This document shows positions 1 to 5,559 of a stretch of 9,702 nt of DNA, piece by piece. The notes under the pieces are model-generated. The model was not told the DNA's origin. It saw nothing but the letters and a program-made list of their open reading frames with translations, and did not search any database. The stretch's first letter is position 1; every line of letters starts with the position of its first letter. The stretch comes from UBA4719 sp038249115 (lineage in GTDB: Bacteria; Actinomycetota; Actinomycetes; Actinomycetales; Dermatophilaceae), in the NCBI GenBank assembly GCA_038249115.1, contig JBBRWQ010000110.1, positions 1-9,702 on the forward strand, in the 5' to 3' direction. The position numbers and the translations under genes are program-made.

Positions 1-314
1 AGCCAGACCGAGCTCGAACCCGGCCCGCCGTTGAAGGCGAACGTCACCGGTCGAGGCGTGTCACTGCTCGCTTCTGCGACGTATGCCGTGATGGAGACCT
101 CGGCCTTGGCCTTCAGTCCCGCGAAGGCCCCGTCCTCGTACACCTCCTCACGCAGGACGATACGACCTGTCGTCGCGGTGTACGCGAGCTGCGTGCGGCC
201 GATCCGCAGCGTGTGCTCGGTCGTGACGAGGTCGTCGACGGGGTCGGCGGGCACGGTCGTGGTGGAGGACGCGAGGTCCTTGTCCTTCGGGGCGTCTGTC
301 GTCTTCTCGTCCAT
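1..314 (-). CDS. S10 family serine carboxypeptidase, N-terminal part (runs off the left edge)
   Basis: Reading the minus strand from ATG at 314 gives 104 complete codons, open to the window edge. A polar N-terminus (MDEKTTDAPKD...) is followed by an extended beta-rich stretch (TLRIGRTQLAYTATTGRIVL, residues 36-54), then TFAFNGGPGSSSVW at 91-104. NGGPGSSS (95-102) is the substrate and oxyanion-hole signature of the serine carboxypeptidase S10 family, whose bacterial members are usually several hundred residues. The catalytic Ser, Asp and His would lie outside the window, so activity cannot be judged. No signal peptide is visible at this N-terminus, which suggests a cytoplasmic enzyme or a misplaced start. 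The start has no Shine-Dalgarno sequence but lies 6 nt after a TANNNT hexamer, fitting a leaderless transcript. The cupin gene lies 87 bp upstream on the same strand. Family call confident; substrate unknown. Confidence 0.87.
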   Translation of the reverse strand, partial: MDEKTTDAPKDKDLASSTTTVPADPVDDLVTTEHTLRIGRTQLAYTATTGRIVLREEVYEDGAFAGLKAKAEVSITAYVAEASSDTPRPVTFAFNGGPGSSSVW

Positions 315-320
315 GCCCAG

Positions 321-349
321 ACCCTAGACCGCGGCGCAGACCTTGTGAG
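321..349 (-). promoter_or_regulatory. Putative leaderless promoter of the S10 peptidase gene
   Basis: On the minus strand, CTCACA (349-344, 4 of 6 matches to TTGACA) is followed by a 17-nt spacer and TAGGGT (326-321), which fits the actinobacterial TANNNT -10 pattern. Six nt separate the hexamer from the ATG at 314, so transcription would begin at or next to the start codon. This agrees with the absence of a ribosome binding site. Inferred from motif spacing only. Confidence 0.4.
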
Positions 350-401
350 GCGCTGGCGAGCCAGGCCGGGTCAGTCCGCCCAGCGTCGTGGGCGTTCCCG
401 A

Positions 402-758
402 TCATCCGGTAGCTGTAGCTGGGGCGACGTCCACCATGACCAGACTGAGGTGGCTCGGTGCATCTGCAACGAGTGCGTGTTGCTCGCCAGGGGCCAGATA
501 GATGACATCACCCGGGACCATGGGATGCTCGTCTTCGCCCACGGTGAACCGGATCGCCCCGTCGAGCAGCTGCACGACCACAGCCCGCGTCGAAGAGTGC
601 TCGGTCAACAGCTCGCCCTCATCGAAGGCGAAGACCACGACGCGCAGCGCTGGGTTGTTGACGACCACCCTGGAGGTCGTTGACGACGGCGTGACCCGGA
701 TGCTCTCCAGTAGATCCGTGAAGGCCAGGGAGGCCGAGAGCTCTGTGGACCGTGCCAT
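402..758 (-). CDS. Small single-domain cupin protein
   Basis: A 118-aa protein starting MARSTELSASLAF. The start at 758 is chosen because GGAG lies 6 nt upstream (GGAGATTGCC before ATG); an in-frame ATG at 806 would add 16 residues without such support. The cupin barrel spans about residues 30-112: motif 1 is around EGELLTEHSSTRAVVVQLLDG (48-67 region), motif 2 is PGDVIYLAPGEQHAL (82-96). His54 and His94 stand at metal-ligand positions, but the usual HxH of motif 1 is EHSS, so the second His is missing, as in some non-enzymatic or altered-metal cupins. No other domain is present and no substrate can be named. It is divergent from the TetR gene across 327 bp, and its stop lies 87 bp before the S10 peptidase start. 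Cupin fold likely; function unknown. Confidence 0.82.
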   Translation of the reverse strand: MARSTELSASLAFTDLLESIRVTPSSTTSRVVVNNPALRVVVFAFDEGELLTEHSSTRAVVVQLLDGAIRFTVGEDEHPMVPGDVIYLAPGEQHALVADAPSHLSLVMVDVAPATATG

Positions 759-813
759 GGCAATCTCCGATCGTCCGAGCTGGGCCGGTTGGAGCCCTTG
801 TGACAATGACTAG

Positions 814-837
814 CGCTCGCTGCGCCAGCAACGAGCG
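814..837. repeat. Inverted repeat / hairpin in the divergent region
   Basis: CGCTCGCTG (814-822), loop CGC, then CAGC (826-829), a 3-nt bulge AAC and GAGCG (833-837): nine base pairs interrupted by one bulge. No T-run follows on either strand, so it is not a typical intrinsic terminator. On the minus strand it would lie just upstream of any cupin promoter. Confidence 0.4.
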
Positions 838-945
838 ATCGCGCACGAGTACGCCCGTCGGCATCGTATCGAGGTGCCGCAAGAAGGAGCCGTGCAGTTC
901 CCTGTCCGGTGGTGATCTCGGGTGGAGGCGGCAGTTGAGGCGGCC

Positions 946-970
946 GGGTGGGCCAGGCGGGTACTGCGGG
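946..970 (+). other. G-quadruplex-type motif upstream of the TetR gene
   Basis: Four GGG runs at 946-948, 950-952, 959-961 and 968-970 have loops of 1, 6 and 6 nt, fitting the G3N1-7 pattern. A fifth GGG is at 981-983. It lies about 115 nt before the TetR start. Such motifs also arise by chance in GC-rich DNA, so folding and function are unproven. Confidence 0.3.
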
Positions 971-1049
971 AGGTGGCGGAGGGAGTTCCGGTGATCGACC
1001 CACTTGTCGTCGAGGACCTGCTCCCCAGGCGGCCGCGTCGCGGTGGCCC

Positions 1050-1078
1050 TTGTTTCTAAGCGATCGTTTATCTATTCT
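1050..1078 (+). promoter_or_regulatory. Putative leaderless promoter of the TetR gene
   Basis: TTGTTT (1050-1055), a 17-nt spacer and TATTCT (1073-1078, TANNNT type). The GTG start at 1086 comes 7 nt after the -10, where transcription should start. GGAG at 1081-1084 is only 1 nt from the GTG, too close to act as a normal ribosome binding site, so leaderless translation is the simpler reading. Confidence 0.5.
1057..1070. promoter_or_regulatory. Operator-like dyad inside the TetR promoter
   Basis: TAAGCGATCGTTTA reads TAAACGATCGCTTA on the other strand: 12 of 14 positions are symmetric around a perfect CGATCG core. It lies between the proposed -35 and -10, a common place for a TetR-family repressor to block its own promoter. 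Autoregulation is inferred. Confidence 0.5.
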
Positions 1079-1085
1079 CTGGAGT

Positions 1086-1733
1086 GTGGGCCGACCCAAG
1101 CAGTTCGATCGGGATGAGGCGCTGGACAGCGCCCTGGAGCTGTTCTGGCAGCTGGGCTACCACGACGCGTCAGTTCGGCGGCTTTCTGCCGCGATGGGCG
1201 TCAACGTCGCCACGGTGTTCAGCGAGTTCGGAGACAAGGAGGGCCTCTACCTGGAGGCCCTTGCGAGGTACGAGGCGGCGAAGGTGCCGTTCTACATCGG
1301 TTCGCTCGAACATGACGGGGCTGACGTGGAAACCATCATCACTGTCCTGCGCGCCTTCGCCTCGTTTGCGAAGTCGGGCACGGCGCCAGGGTGTCTGATC
1401 ACCAACTCTGCCGTCGAGCTGGCCCCGAACCCAGCGCGCAGCCAGCAGGCGTTGCTGCGCTATGTCGAGCGACTCCAGCGCGCCTACGCCCACGCCCTCG
1501 GAGAGCCGCGCAACCCCGGCTCGCGACGGGGCGGCAGCGGCCAGGCTCAGTCGCTGGCCGCCACCACGCTCGGCCTCTTCGTCATGATCCGGGCGAAGCT
1601 GCCGGCCGCGATCGTCGCGCAGGTTGTTGACGGCACCATCGCAACGCTTCCCGACCGAACCACCAGCACTGACTCGATCGCGTCGGGAGCCACCCGCCGG
1701 ACGAGGAACACCCGGAAGGACCCCAAAGCATGA
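1086..1733 (+). CDS. TetR/AcrR family transcriptional regulator
   Basis: A 215-aa protein from GTG at 1086. The start is set by the typical family N-terminus GRPKQFDRDEALDSALELFW; the open frame continues upstream to 948, but that part is low-complexity glycine-rich translation of the intergenic region. The DNA-binding domain is residues 8-56, with the helix-turn-helix about 27-46 (SVRRLSAAMGVNVATVFSEF), followed by the usual GDKEGLYLEALARY. The ligand domain carries PGCLITNSAVEL (101-112), a C-terminal signature seen in many TetR relatives. The tail after about 190 is basic and low in structure. The last codon overlaps the next gene (ATGA), so both are probably made from one transcript. It probably represses its own promoter through the dyad at 1057-1070, and perhaps the divergent cupin gene. 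The ligand cannot be named. Confidence 0.9.
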   Translation: MGRPKQFDRDEALDSALELFWQLGYHDASVRRLSAAMGVNVATVFSEFGDKEGLYLEALARYEAAKVPFYIGSLEHDGADVETIITVLRAFASFAKSGTAPGCLITNSAVELAPNPARSQQALLRYVERLQRAYAHALGEPRNPGSRRGGSGQAQSLAATTLGLFVMIRAKLPAAIVAQVVDGTIATLPDRTTSTDSIASGATRRTRNTRKDPKA

Positions 1734-2263
1734 CCAACCCCACCACCGCCACCTCACCGGAGGCATTCCGCACCGCACGCAACCTCGTGTCGCGGACCGC
1801 CTCGGACAGCGTCGCCGCGTCATCGGAGTCGATCTGGCGGATCCTCTCCGATGACTTCCTGGACATCTCGGCATGGGCCGGCGGCGTGACGTCCTCGACG
1901 GCGAACCCGGCGACGCCAACCGGTCTCAACGGGAGCCCACACGGAGGGAGAGTCTGCGATGTGGACGGGCTAGGGCTCACCGACGAGCGGATCGTCGCCT
2001 ATGACGCCGACCGGCGGCTGTTGTCCTACGACATCGCCGCGAAGAAGCTCCCGTTCTTCGTCACGTCGATGGGCGCCACGTGGTCCGTGCAACCCGGTGA
2101 CGACCCGTCGAGCGCACGCGTGACGCTGACCGTCGAGGCCCGCACCAAAGGGCTGTTTGGAGGCATCGGCAAGATCCCGCTGGGCAGGATGCTGTCGGGG
2201 ACCGCGCCCGGCCTGCTCGGCGACCTCAAGACCTGGGCCGAAGCCCGCGGCGCAGACCGGTAG
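1730..2263 (+). CDS. SRPBCC (START-like) family protein
   Basis: A 177-aa protein; ATG 1730 overlaps the TetR stop by 4 bp, and GGAAGGA lies 9 nt upstream at 1714-1720. After a short Thr/Ser-rich N-terminus, about residues 22-175 show the START/polyketide-cyclase-like pattern: an opening amphipathic helix (SSESIWRILSDDFLDISAW), a central GRVCDVDG strand and ERIVAYDADRRLLSYDI, a strand with TSMGATWSV, and a C-terminal long helix (LLGDLKTWAEARG). Family members bind small hydrophobic ligands; some are cyclases or stress proteins. No catalytic residue can be assigned. No signal peptide or membrane segment, so it is probably cytoplasmic. Being coupled to the TetR gene, it is likely induced by, or acts on, the same compound. 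An 82-bp gap separates it from arsR, so it is probably not part of the ars operon. Confidence 0.8.
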   Translation: MTNPTTATSPEAFRTARNLVSRTASDSVAASSESIWRILSDDFLDISAWAGGVTSSTANPATPTGLNGSPHGGRVCDVDGLGLTDERIVAYDADRRLLSYDIAAKKLPFFVTSMGATWSVQPGDDPSSARVTLTVEARTKGLFGGIGKIPLGRMLSGTAPGLLGDLKTWAEARGADR

Positions 2264-2282
2264 CCGCGCGACACATGGGACA

Positions 2283-2302
2283 CACCCAGTAAGAGATGGG
2301 TG
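2283..2302. repeat. Small hairpin between the SRPBCC gene and arsR
   Basis: CACCCA (2283-2288), 8-nt loop, TGGGTG (2297-2302). A second TGGG at 2276-2279 could pair with the same CCCA instead. There is no T-run, so it is at most a weak terminator for the upstream operon. Confidence 0.25.
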
Positions 2303-2310
2303 AGCCTGCC

Positions 2311-2339
2311 TTGCGCGTTGGTTCGACAAGTGTCAATAT
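2311..2339 (+). promoter_or_regulatory. Putative promoter of the ars operon
   Basis: TTGCGC (2311-2316), a 17-nt spacer and CAATAT (2334-2339), with 6 nt to the arsR ATG. There is no Shine-Dalgarno sequence. The -10 is a poor consensus match, but spacing and the overlapping dyad agree with a repressed, leaderless promoter. Confidence 0.4.
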
Positions 2340-2342
2340 TGA
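2325..2342. promoter_or_regulatory. Likely ArsR operator (two overlapping dyads)
   Basis: TCAATATTGA at 2333-2342 is a perfect 10-bp palindrome ending 4 nt before the arsR ATG. GACA-AG-TGTC at 2325-2334 is a second perfect dyad sharing two bases with it. The pair forms an AT-rich island in GC-rich DNA and covers the proposed -10. ArsR/SmtB repressors typically bind TCAA/TTGA-type dyads in their own promoters, so this is the natural candidate operator. Confidence 0.6.
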
Positions 2343-2345
2343 TAA

Positions 2346-2741
2346 ATGTCGAAACAGACCCCGGCCCTGGTTCAGGGCGAACCGTGTTGCACGCCGTTGG
2401 TGCGCGAGCCGCTCACCGCGGGCTGGGCTGGTGATCTGGCCCGGATGTTCAAGGCCCTGGGCGACCCGGCCCGCCTACGGCTGCTGAGCCTGGTGGCCAG
2501 CCATGCCGGCGGTGAGGCGTGCGTCTGCGACCTTTCCGTGAGCTTCGACCTGAGCCAGCCGACGATCTCCCACCACCTCAAGGTGTTGCGCGAGACCGGG
2601 CTGCTGCAATGCGAACGACGAGGCACCTGGGTCTACTACCGGGTGGTGCCCTCGGCGCTGGCCCAGCTGTCCGCGGTGCTCGGCTCGACCGACCTCACCA
2701 CCGCCCCGCTCAGCGTGACCGTGCCGGCTGTTCGGGTATGA
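2346..2741 (+). CDS. arsR: ArsR/SmtB family As(III)-responsive repressor
   Basis: A 131-aa winged-helix repressor. An in-frame TAA immediately precedes the ATG, so the start cannot lie further upstream. The core (about 28-110) has MFKALGDPARLRLLSLV, the EACVCDL segment (58-63), and the recognition helix LSQPTISHHLKVLRETGLL (69-87) followed by the wing ERRGTWVYYRV. Thiolate ligands are available in two places: Cys14-Cys15 in the N-terminal GEPCC, and Cys59/Cys61 in ACVCDL. An N-terminal Cys pair plus a core Cys is the arrangement described for the actinobacterial Corynebacterium ArsR, whereas the E. coli type uses the CVC motif alone. As(III) binding should release the operator and switch on the operon. 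Its stop overlaps the acr3 start (ATGA). Confidence 0.95.
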   Translation: MSKQTPALVQGEPCCTPLVREPLTAGWAGDLARMFKALGDPARLRLLSLVASHAGGEACVCDLSVSFDLSQPTISHHLKVLRETGLLQCERRGTWVYYRVVPSALAQLSAVLGSTDLTTAPLSVTVPAVRV

Positions 2742-3820
2742 CCGTGCCCGTGAGCACCTCCGCCGCCCCGGCCGTGGTCGGCAAGCTGTCCACCCTGGAC
2801 CGGTTCCTGCCGGTGTGGATCGGCGTGGCCATGCTGGCGGGGCTGTTGCTGGGCCGAGTGGTGCCGGGCCTGGGAGCGGTTCTGCAGTCGGTGCAGGTCG
2901 ACGGCATCAGCCTGCCGATTGCGATCGGGCTGCTGATCATGATGTATCCGGTACTTGCCAAGGTCCGTTACGACCGGCTCGAGTCCGTGACCGGTGACCG
3001 GCGGCTGCTGGTCAGCTCGCTGCTGCTGAACTGGGTGATCGGCCCGGCGCTGATGTTCGCCCTGGCCTGGGTCTTCCTGCCAGATCTGCCGGCGTACCGC
3101 ACCGGCCTGATCATCGTCGGCCTGGCCCGATGCATCGCCATGGTCATCATCTGGAACGACCTCGCCTGCGGCGACGGGGAGGCTGCCGCGGTGCTGGTGG
3201 CGGTCAACTCGGTGTTCCAGGTTGTGGCCTTCGCTGGCCTCGGCTGGTTCTACCTGTCCGTCCTGCCGGGCTGGTTGGGCCTGGACCAGGCCGGCATCAA
3301 CGCCTCCACGTGGGATATAGCCCGCAGCGTGCTGATCTTCCTCGGCATACCGCTGCTGGCCGGGTTCCTGTCCCGGCGCGTGGGGGAGAAGGCCAAGGGG
3401 CGCGCCTGGTATGAGGAGCGCTTCATCCCCCGCGTCGCACCATTTGCTCTGTACGGCCTGTTGTTCACCATCGTCGTGCTCTTCGCCCTGCAGGGCAACG
3501 CGATCACCAGCAACCCCCTTGATGTGGCGCGGATCGCGCTGCCGCTGCTCGCCTACTTCGCGGTGATGTGGGGCGGCGGGTTCGCCCTGGGTGCCAGCCT
3601 CGGACTGGGTTACCAGCGGACTACGACCCTGGCGTTCACCGCTGCCGGCAACAACTTCGAGCTGGCCATCGCGGTCGCGATCGCCACGTTCGGGGTGACC
3701 TCCGGGCAGGCCCTGGCGGGGGTCGTCGGCCCGCTCATCGAGGTCCCCGTCCTGGTCGCGCTGGTGTACGTCAGCCTCGCCCTACGTAAGCGTTTCACCC
3801 CGACAGCCGTCCACTCCTGA
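2738..3820 (+). CDS. acr3: ACR3 family arsenite efflux permease
   Basis: A 360-aa membrane protein that exports As(III), driven by the proton gradient in this family. The ATG at 2738 overlaps the arsR stop by 4 bp with no strong ribosome binding site, indicating translational coupling. About ten hydrophobic segments fit the family's ten-TM fold (roughly 24-44, 55-75, 93-113, 122-142, 151-175, 195-212, 232-250, 265-289, 300-320, 326-348). The TM4 signature GLARCIAMVIIWNDLACGD includes Cys132, the conserved cysteine needed for transport in studied members. GNNFELAIAVAIATFG carries Glu308, the conserved acidic residue of TM9. Cys144 in DLACGD is an additional thiol close to the TM4 signature. 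Length is normal for ACR3 and no damage is visible. Confidence 0.96.
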   Translation: MTVPVSTSAAPAVVGKLSTLDRFLPVWIGVAMLAGLLLGRVVPGLGAVLQSVQVDGISLPIAIGLLIMMYPVLAKVRYDRLESVTGDRRLLVSSLLLNWVIGPALMFALAWVFLPDLPAYRTGLIIVGLARCIAMVIIWNDLACGDGEAAAVLVAVNSVFQVVAFAGLGWFYLSVLPGWLGLDQAGINASTWDIARSVLIFLGIPLLAGFLSRRVGEKAKGRAWYEERFIPRVAPFALYGLLFTIVVLFALQGNAITSNPLDVARIALPLLAYFAVMWGGGFALGASLGLGYQRTTTLAFTAAGNNFELAIAVAIATFGVTSGQALAGVVGPLIEVPVLVALVYVSLALRKRFTPTAVHS

Positions 3821-3854
3821 GCCGCAACGACCTCCTCGAAAGGTACTCACCCCC

Positions 3855-4286
3855 ATGACCGACAAACCCAGTGTCCTGTTCGTTTGTGTGCACAACGCCG
3901 GTCGCTCCCAGATGGCGGCCGGCTTCCTGACCCACCTCGGTGAAGGCAAGGTCGAAGTGCGCTCCGCCGGGAGCATCCCGGGCGACCAGGTCAACCCGTC
4001 CGCAGTCGCGGCGATGGCCGAGGTGGGCATCGACATATCCCGACAAACCCCCAAGGTCCTGACCACTGACGCCGTGCAGGCCTCCGACGTGGTGATCACC
4101 ATGGGCTGCGGTGACGCCTGCCCGATCTTCCCTGGCAAGCGCTACCTCGACTGGGACCTGGAGGATCCCGCGGGCCAGGGCGTCGAGGCCGTGCGACCCA
4201 TCCGCGACGAGATCCAGGCCCGTGTGGAGGCCTTGCTGGCAGAGCTGTTGCCCGACCAGAGCTCCGCACAGGCAGCCAACCGTTAA
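3855..4286 (+). CDS. arsC: Arsenate reductase, low-molecular-weight phosphatase fold
   Basis: A 143-aa enzyme reducing As(V) to As(III), the form handled by Acr3 and ArsM. The P-loop is CVHNAGRS at 11-18 (CX5R: nucleophile Cys11, Arg17). The general acid is probably Asp104 in LEDPAGQ. The region TMGCGDACPIFPGKRYLDW (83-100) carries Cys85 and Cys89, a CX3C pair. Thioredoxin-coupled enzymes such as plasmid pI258 ArsC have CX6C here, so this protein fits the actinobacterial group that uses mycothiol and mycoredoxin; the coupling partner is inferred. GAAAGG at 3838-3843 is 11 nt before the ATG, a rather long spacing. The gene follows acr3 by 34 bp in the same operon. Confidence 0.94.
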   Translation: MTDKPSVLFVCVHNAGRSQMAAGFLTHLGEGKVEVRSAGSIPGDQVNPSAVAAMAEVGIDISRQTPKVLTTDAVQASDVVITMGCGDACPIFPGKRYLDWDLEDPAGQGVEAVRPIRDEIQARVEALLAELLPDQSSAQAANR

Positions 4287-4301
4287 CTCCATGTTGTTAA
4301 C
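4282..4301. repeat. AT-rich inverted repeat at the arsC-arsM junction
   Basis: Two GTTAAC copies (4282-4287, which contains the arsC TAA stop, and 4296-4301) are separated by 8 nt and can form a 6-bp AT-rich stem. It is not followed by a T-run. It may affect mRNA processing between arsC and arsM, or be chance. Confidence 0.3.
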
Positions 4302-4351
4302 CGCAGTCCCAGTGTCGACCGCAGTTCGCACTACCCCGAAGGAGACTGATC

Positions 4352-5155
4352 ATGAGTGCAGCTGAGGACATCAGGGAAACAGTCCGCCGGCGGTATGCCG
4401 CGGCCGCGACCAGATCAGCGGCCGGAGACCATGAAGGAGCCCTCGTGGTCGAGACCTCGTGCTGCGGTCCGGCACCGGTGGACACCACCGACGAGTGGGG
4501 CCCGGTTGTGTTTGGCGCGGAGCTCTACGGTCCTGAGGCCCAAGGTGCTCCCGACGATGCGGTGGCGGCCTCGCTCGGCTGCGGCGTACCGACCGCCGTT
4601 GCGGACCTGCATCCCGGTGAGGTGGTCCTCGACCTGGGCTCCGGCGCCGGCGCCGACGTCCTCATCTCCGCGCGCCGGGTTGTCCCGGGTGGACGGGCGA
4701 TCGGGTTGGACATGACCGACGAGATGCTCGAGCTGGCCCGACGAAACGCCGCCAGCGCCAGGGTGGAGAACGTGGAGTTCCTCAAGGGCTACCTGGAGGA
4801 CATCCCGTTGCCTGACGAGAGCGTCGACGTGGTGATCTCGAACTGCGTCATCAACCTCGCAGCTGACAAGAACGCGGTTCTGGCCGAGGCCTCCAGGGTG
4901 CTGCGCCCCGGTGGGCGGCTGGCGTTCTCCGACGTCATCGCTGACGAGGACATGGACGCGGCCACGAAGGCCGACATGAGCGAGTGGACCGGGTGCATCG
5001 CCGGCGCCCTCACCCAGACCGAGTTCACCCGGGCGCTGACCACTGCCGGGTTCACCAACATCGAGATCTGCCCCACCCACCGGGTGCACGCCCACGCCCA
5101 GGCCGCGATCATCCGCGCCAGCACCGGCAGTGGCGAAGCTGCTCGGCCTCACTGA
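4352..5155 (+). CDS. arsM: As(III) S-adenosylmethionine methyltransferase
   Basis: A 267-aa class I SAM methyltransferase that methylates As(III) stepwise toward volatile or less retained species. AAGGAG at 4339-4344, 7 nt before the ATG, fixes the start. The SAM site is VVLDLGSGAGADVLISA (91-107), with the acidic residue after strand 2 in AIGLDMTDEM (116-125). The family cysteines are present: Cys37/Cys38 in TSCCGP, Cys77 in ASLGCGVP, Cys165 in VISNCVINL and Cys215 in EWTGCIAGAL. These match the four conserved As(III)-binding positions of ArsM; Cys240 is extra. The RPGGRLAFSDV motif (185-195) closes the fold. It is the last gene of the operon, 65 bp after arsC, and has the operon's strongest ribosome binding site. 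Confidence 0.95.
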   Translation: MSAAEDIRETVRRRYAAAATRSAAGDHEGALVVETSCCGPAPVDTTDEWGPVVFGAELYGPEAQGAPDDAVAASLGCGVPTAVADLHPGEVVLDLGSGAGADVLISARRVVPGGRAIGLDMTDEMLELARRNAASARVENVEFLKGYLEDIPLPDESVDVVISNCVINLAADKNAVLAEASRVLRPGGRLAFSDVIADEDMDAATKADMSEWTGCIAGALTQTEFTRALTTAGFTNIEICPTHRVHAHAQAAIIRASTGSGEAARPH

Positions 5156-5223
5156 GACGGCGCCCTCTTCTGGAGGCTGCTGCTCGAGCTCCGAGACAGA
5201 TACCTGCGCGACCGTGCCCAGCG

Positions 5224-5430
5224 TCACGTGGCCAGAGCGGTGAAGCCCTGGAAGACCATGAATGCCGGCCACAGGATCCCCTGGAAGATCGCGAGCAGCT
5301 GTTCCCCGGCGGTGTCGGCTTGTTGCCAGAAGAACACCCACGCGCCGAACATGCCAAGTCCGTAGATGGCGCCGCCGCCTGCGGCCGCACCAGCGTTGTT
5401 GTTGCTCAGGTGGACCCCACCTCTCATCAT
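5224..5430 (-). CDS. Small conserved-looking membrane protein
   Basis: From ATG 5430 this is 68 aa. The body is SNNNAGAAAGGGAIYGLGMF and then a hydrophobic hairpin: residues about 22-36 (AIYGLGMFGAWVFFW), a short polar loop QQADTAGEQ, and LLAIFQGILWPAFMVFQGF near the end. Trp, Phe and Gly richness suggests one or two membrane segments. Tandem ATGs (5430, 5427) have only weak upstream purines. An in-frame CTG at 5409 has AGAGGTGG 7 nt before it and would give the tidier N-terminus MSNNNAG (61 aa). I resembles uncharacterised small actinobacterial membrane proteins; no function can be given. It is convergent with arsM (68 bp between stops) and lies 129 bp downstream of the HNH-like gene on the same strand. 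Confidence 0.72.
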   Translation of the reverse strand: MMRGGVHLSNNNAGAAAGGGAIYGLGMFGAWVFFWQQADTAGEQLLAIFQGILWPAFMVFQGFTALAT

Positions 5431-5559
5431 CGACTCTGGCGATCCAATACAACGGGGTCGCGCGCTGTGTCTGCCCAATTCGTGGCGGCCGTCGGTTCAA
5501 TCGCCCTCACCGGACCGGGACTGCTCCAGATCCTTCAGCGATGCCTCGAGGCGGCCCGT

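Larger units (their letters stand above)
759..1085. other. Divergent intergenic region between the cupin and TetR genes
   Basis: These 327 bp separate two divergent genes and show no convincing coding sequence; the short open frames across them have irregular composition. The region holds the cupin ribosome binding site at its left end, a 9-bp hairpin stem with a 3-nt bulge at 814-837, a G-rich tract with a quadruplex-type motif at 946-970, and the TetR promoter and operator at its right end. CGATCG occurs at 768, 836 and 1061, but the hexamer is also frequent inside genes of this window. Confidence 0.7.

Noticed and set aside
353..394. Hairpins between the cupin stop and the S10 peptidase start (353-364 and 377-394) as a terminator
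   Set aside because: Stems are only about 5 bp and have no T-run.
752..994. Plus-strand 80-codon open frame in the divergent region
   Set aside because: It begins inside the cupin gene, has Arg/Gly/Ser-rich composition, and shows no ribosome binding site or recognisable motif.
948..1085. N-terminal extension of the TetR protein upstream of GTG 1086
   Set aside because: It is a glycine- and proline-rich translation with no family similarity; the normal TetR N-terminus begins at 1086, and the promoter and operator lie inside the extension.
759..1111. Cluster of CGATCG hexamers (768, 836, 1061, 1106) as multiple TetR sites
   Set aside because: CGATCG also occurs within several genes here (for example near 1614, 1677 and 3677), so only the copy within the 14-bp dyad at 1057-1070 is supported.
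4415..5500. Reverse-strand open frame of 361 codons
   Set aside because: It is antisense to arsM, has shadow composition, and would cover the separate small membrane protein gene in another frame.
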